Below the pieces are notes generated by a model. That model was not told the DNA's origin. It did not search any database and saw nothing but the letters and a program-made list of their open reading frames with translations. From NCBI GenBank assembly GCA_025146925.1, contig CP102260.1, positions 2,767,501 through 2,831,500 of the forward strand: a stretch of DNA of 64,000 bases, written 5' to 3'. Below are positions 62,310-64,000 of this stretch, one piece after another; the stretch's first letter is position 1; the number at the start of each line of letters is the position of its first letter. The translations under genes were made by a program, and so were the position numbers. The stretch comes from [Bacteroides] pectinophilus (GTDB taxonomy: Bacteria > Bacillota > Clostridia > Lachnospirales > Lachnospiraceae).

Positions 62310-63187
62310 GAAATGTATGCGTAGGCGCTGTTCAGATGCGCTGTTCAAAAGATACCGCAGCCAACATTGAGAAAGCTGACAGCCTTGTGCGCGAGGCAGC
62401 AGCTGGCGGTGCACAGATAATACTGCTTCCCGAACTTTTCGAGAACCTGTATTTCTGTCAGGAACGCAATTACGATTACTATAGTCTGGCCACAACACCT
62501 GATGAGAATCCGGCAGTTGCGCACTTTAAGAAAGTTGCAGAAGAACTCCGCGTAGTTCTCCCGGTAAGTTTTTATGAAAAAGCCGGCAACACTGCATTTA
62601 ACTCCATTGCCATAATAGACGCTGATGGCAGCATTCTCGGTGTTTACCGCAAGACACACATTCCAGATGACCATTACTATCAGGAAAAATTCTACTTTTC
62701 GCCCGGTGACACAGGCTTCAAAGTCTGGGACACTGCCTATGCCAGAATAGGTGTAGGAATCTGCTGGGACCAGTGGTTCCCGGAGAGTGCAAGATGCATG
62801 GCGCTTGATGGTGCAGAGCTTCTATTCTACCCTACGGCAATAGGTTCAGAACCGATACTCGATTGTGACAGCATGCCGCATTGGAGAAGAGTAATGCAGG
62901 GAAGCTCCGCAGCCAATATTATGCCGCTTATTGCTGCTAACCGTATCGGTACCGAGACCGTCAAACCAAGTGAGGCCAACGGCGGACAATCTTCCTCTCT
63001 CAGATTCTACGGATCATCATTTATCACAGACGAGACAGGCGGAGTTGTCGAATCAATTGACATGCGCACAAAAGAAGGCGTAATTATCCACACATTTGAC
63101 CTTGATGCCATCCGCGAGATGCGTCTTAGCTGGGGCGTATTCCGGGACAGACGTCCTGAGATGTACGGGGCCATTATGCATATGTAA
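62306..63187 (+). CDS. aguB: N-carbamoylputrescine amidase
   Basis: 293 residues of the nitrilase family. The Glu-Lys-Cys triad is in LLPELFENL, YRKTHIPD and GICWDQWFPE. It yields putrescine, CO2 and ammonia, the next step after aguA. AGGAGG lies six bases before ATG 62306, which overlaps the aguA stop. It supplies putrescine for the dehydrogenase/NspC route at the left of the window. Confidence 0.95.
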   Translation: MRNVCVGAVQMRCSKDTAANIEKADSLVREAAAGGAQIILLPELFENLYFCQERNYDYYSLATTPDENPAVAHFKKVAEELRVVLPVSFYEKAGNTAFNSIAIIDADGSILGVYRKTHIPDDHYYQEKFYFSPGDTGFKVWDTAYARIGVGICWDQWFPESARCMALDGAELLFYPTAIGSEPILDCDSMPHWRRVMQGSSAANIMPLIAANRIGTETVKPSEANGGQSSSLRFYGSSFITDETGGVVESIDMRTKEGVIIHTFDLDAIREMRLSWGVFRDRRPEMYGAIMHM

Positions 63188-63197
63188 TTCAAGTTAA

Positions 63198-63251
63198 AAA
63201 TAGCATGAAATTGAAGTGTGATCTCCAATTTCATGCTATTTATATTTTTCA
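63198..63251. terminator. Bidirectional terminator
   Basis: A 16-base perfect stem (63198-63213 with 63226-63241) is followed by TATATTTTT on the plus strand. It lies between aguB and the convergent DUF1934 gene and probably serves both. Confidence 0.85.
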
Positions 63252-63255
63252 AAAA

Positions 63256-63687
63256 TTATATATGCTTTTTCCTGACCGTTATATCAATCGAATTATCCGA
63301 TACCGTCTCGTAATTCGCATCTATAGAATAATCCATGAATACATGAATCGTATCCTGTGTCTCTTCTATATCCACCTGACGCGCATATATTGCAAGATTC
63401 ATTGCACCAAACGGTGTCTCATAGAATGTATGCGTCTTCTCACCGCTTACAAAGCTCATATGCGATGTTATTGCGCCCTTTTTGTTAATCTCTACTTTTA
63501 TATCATCCGGGTATATCTTTATCATATTGGACGTAAGCCCTGTGCCTGTGTCAGCCACTTCGTCATACCTTATGTAAATCACACCGTTGCGCCGGTTGAG
63601 GAGTCCGGTATAATCTATCTCCATATTCTCCTTCTCTTCACCTGCTCTTGCTTCACTGAGTATCTTTATCAAAACCTTCTCTGCCAT
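63256..63687 (-). CDS. DUF1934 (YwiB-like) protein
   Basis: 143 residues, a beta-barrel-like small protein. GVIYIRYDEVADTGTGLTSN and MNLAIYARQVDIE match the DUF1934 family, which is distantly calycin-like and of unknown function. GGGAG precedes ATG 63687. It follows spoIIR by 21 bases on the same strand. Confidence 0.85.
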   Translation of the reverse strand: MAEKVLIKILSEARAGEEKENMEIDYTGLLNRRNGVIYIRYDEVADTGTGLTSNMIKIYPDDIKVEINKKGAITSHMSFVSGEKTHTFYETPFGAMNLAIYARQVDIEETQDTIHVFMDYSIDANYETVSDNSIDITVRKKHI

Positions 63688-63708
63688 TATTACTCCCAAT
63701 CAATGTTT

Positions 63709-64000
63709 TTATTCCATATATCCGTTAAGAAATTTAAGAAGCCTGAATCTGACTGTAACTTTCCGGCCGTTATCATTAGTAATCAACTCATACTCCTTGG
63801 GAGTAAGCTCATCTTTAAGATATTCTTCCGCATCCTCACTCATCACTGCATGTGTCTCATCTTCAAAGCAAAGCGGCGGATACAGCACACACCACCAGTT
63901 ATGTCCCCCGGCGCTTCCTATGTCGATACGATATGCATCATATATACCGGCCGGCAGCGTGATATCCCCATAATTCCTTGTAGGGAAATGTTCTGTCGTA
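63709..64000 (-). CDS. spoIIR: Stage II sporulation protein R, C-terminal part
   Basis: The last ~96 residues; the gene continues past the window edge. The family signature is clear: RNYGDITLPAGIYDAYRIDIG followed closely by GHNWWCVLYPPLCFED. SpoIIR is secreted from the forespore and triggers processing of pro-sigma E in the mother cell. The end KFLNGYME is followed by TAA at 63711-63709. Confidence 0.92.
   Translation of the reverse strand, partial: TTEHFPTRNYGDITLPAGIYDAYRIDIGSAGGHNWWCVLYPPLCFEDETHAVMSEDAEEYLKDELTPKEYELITNDNGRKVTVRFRLLKFLNGYME

Noticed and set aside
1-64000. tRNA, rRNA, CRISPR array, prophage or integrase genes.
   Set aside because: I looked for them on both strands and saw none. 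The only mobile element supported is the IS256-family copy.

Overview
The window looks like chromosome of a spore-forming-lineage, anaerobic Gram-positive Clostridia, most likely a member of the Lachnospiraceae; I cannot fix the genus. The reasons are a coding style with strong AGGAGG ribosome binding sites and occasional TTG/GTG starts; spore genes (yyaC, spmA, spmB, the end of spoIIR); a type III glutamine synthetase; a class B sortase; a Gram-positive-type Flp/Tad pilus cluster; and families known mainly from this group (DUF5711, DUF5702, C_GCAxxG_C_C, TPM with a zinc-ribbon partner). About 67 protein genes cover almost everything, and no gene-free stretch exceeds about 300 bases. I saw no tRNA, rRNA or CRISPR array. 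Layout: 1-7.6 kb (minus strand) holds a polyamine operon (speA, a speE-like aminopropyltransferase, carboxy(nor)spermidine dehydrogenase, nspC) preceded by CvpA, DUF5711 and LysM membrane proteins. 7.8-19.4 kb is housekeeping: yyaC, a PfoR-type PTS IIC protein, niaR, a D-hydroxyacid dehydrogenase with pgi, an aconitase-like hydratase, a HIT protein, a sensor-less histidine kinase and a flavodoxin-SCP2 fusion. 19.4-29.9 kb is one co-directional cluster for a Flp/Tad pilus or secretion machine: prepilin peptidase, CpaE-like, CpaF, TadB, TadC with an extracytoplasmic insert, a 57-residue Flp pilin, a DUF5702 protein, a TadE-like protein with two Cys/His motifs, a second peptidase, a second TadE-like protein and an FHA protein. 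30-39.7 kb is accessory: a membrane-anchored Mrr-like nuclease, a GH25 lysozyme, a complete IS256-family element with 8-bp target duplications, and an AT-rich islet. The islet holds a possible PD-(D/E)xK protein, a tandem duplicated secreted-protein gene, a lipoprotein, and an AgrC/AgrA-like kinase and LytTR regulator. Direct-repeat boxes upstream of the islet's small secreted genes suggest a local LytTR regulon. 39.9-53 kb contains spmAB, a metal-handling GTPase pair (one with a His/Cys-rich tract, one with a YcgQ-like tail), sbcCD, and a MarR gene with a heterodimeric ABC exporter behind a consensus promoter and palindromic operators. 53.1-57.2 kb has glnN behind an attenuator that fits an ANTAR-type antitermination leader, a sortase and fructose-bisphosphate aldolase. 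57.4-64 kb (mostly plus strand) has a zinc-ribbon/TPM pair, glmM, aguA and aguB, a DUF1934 protein and partial spoIIR. Together speA, aguA, aguB, the dehydrogenase and nspC can take arginine through agmatine, N-carbamoylputrescine and putrescine to spermidine by the aspartate-semialdehyde (carboxyspermidine) route, although the two halves lie about 58 kb apart.
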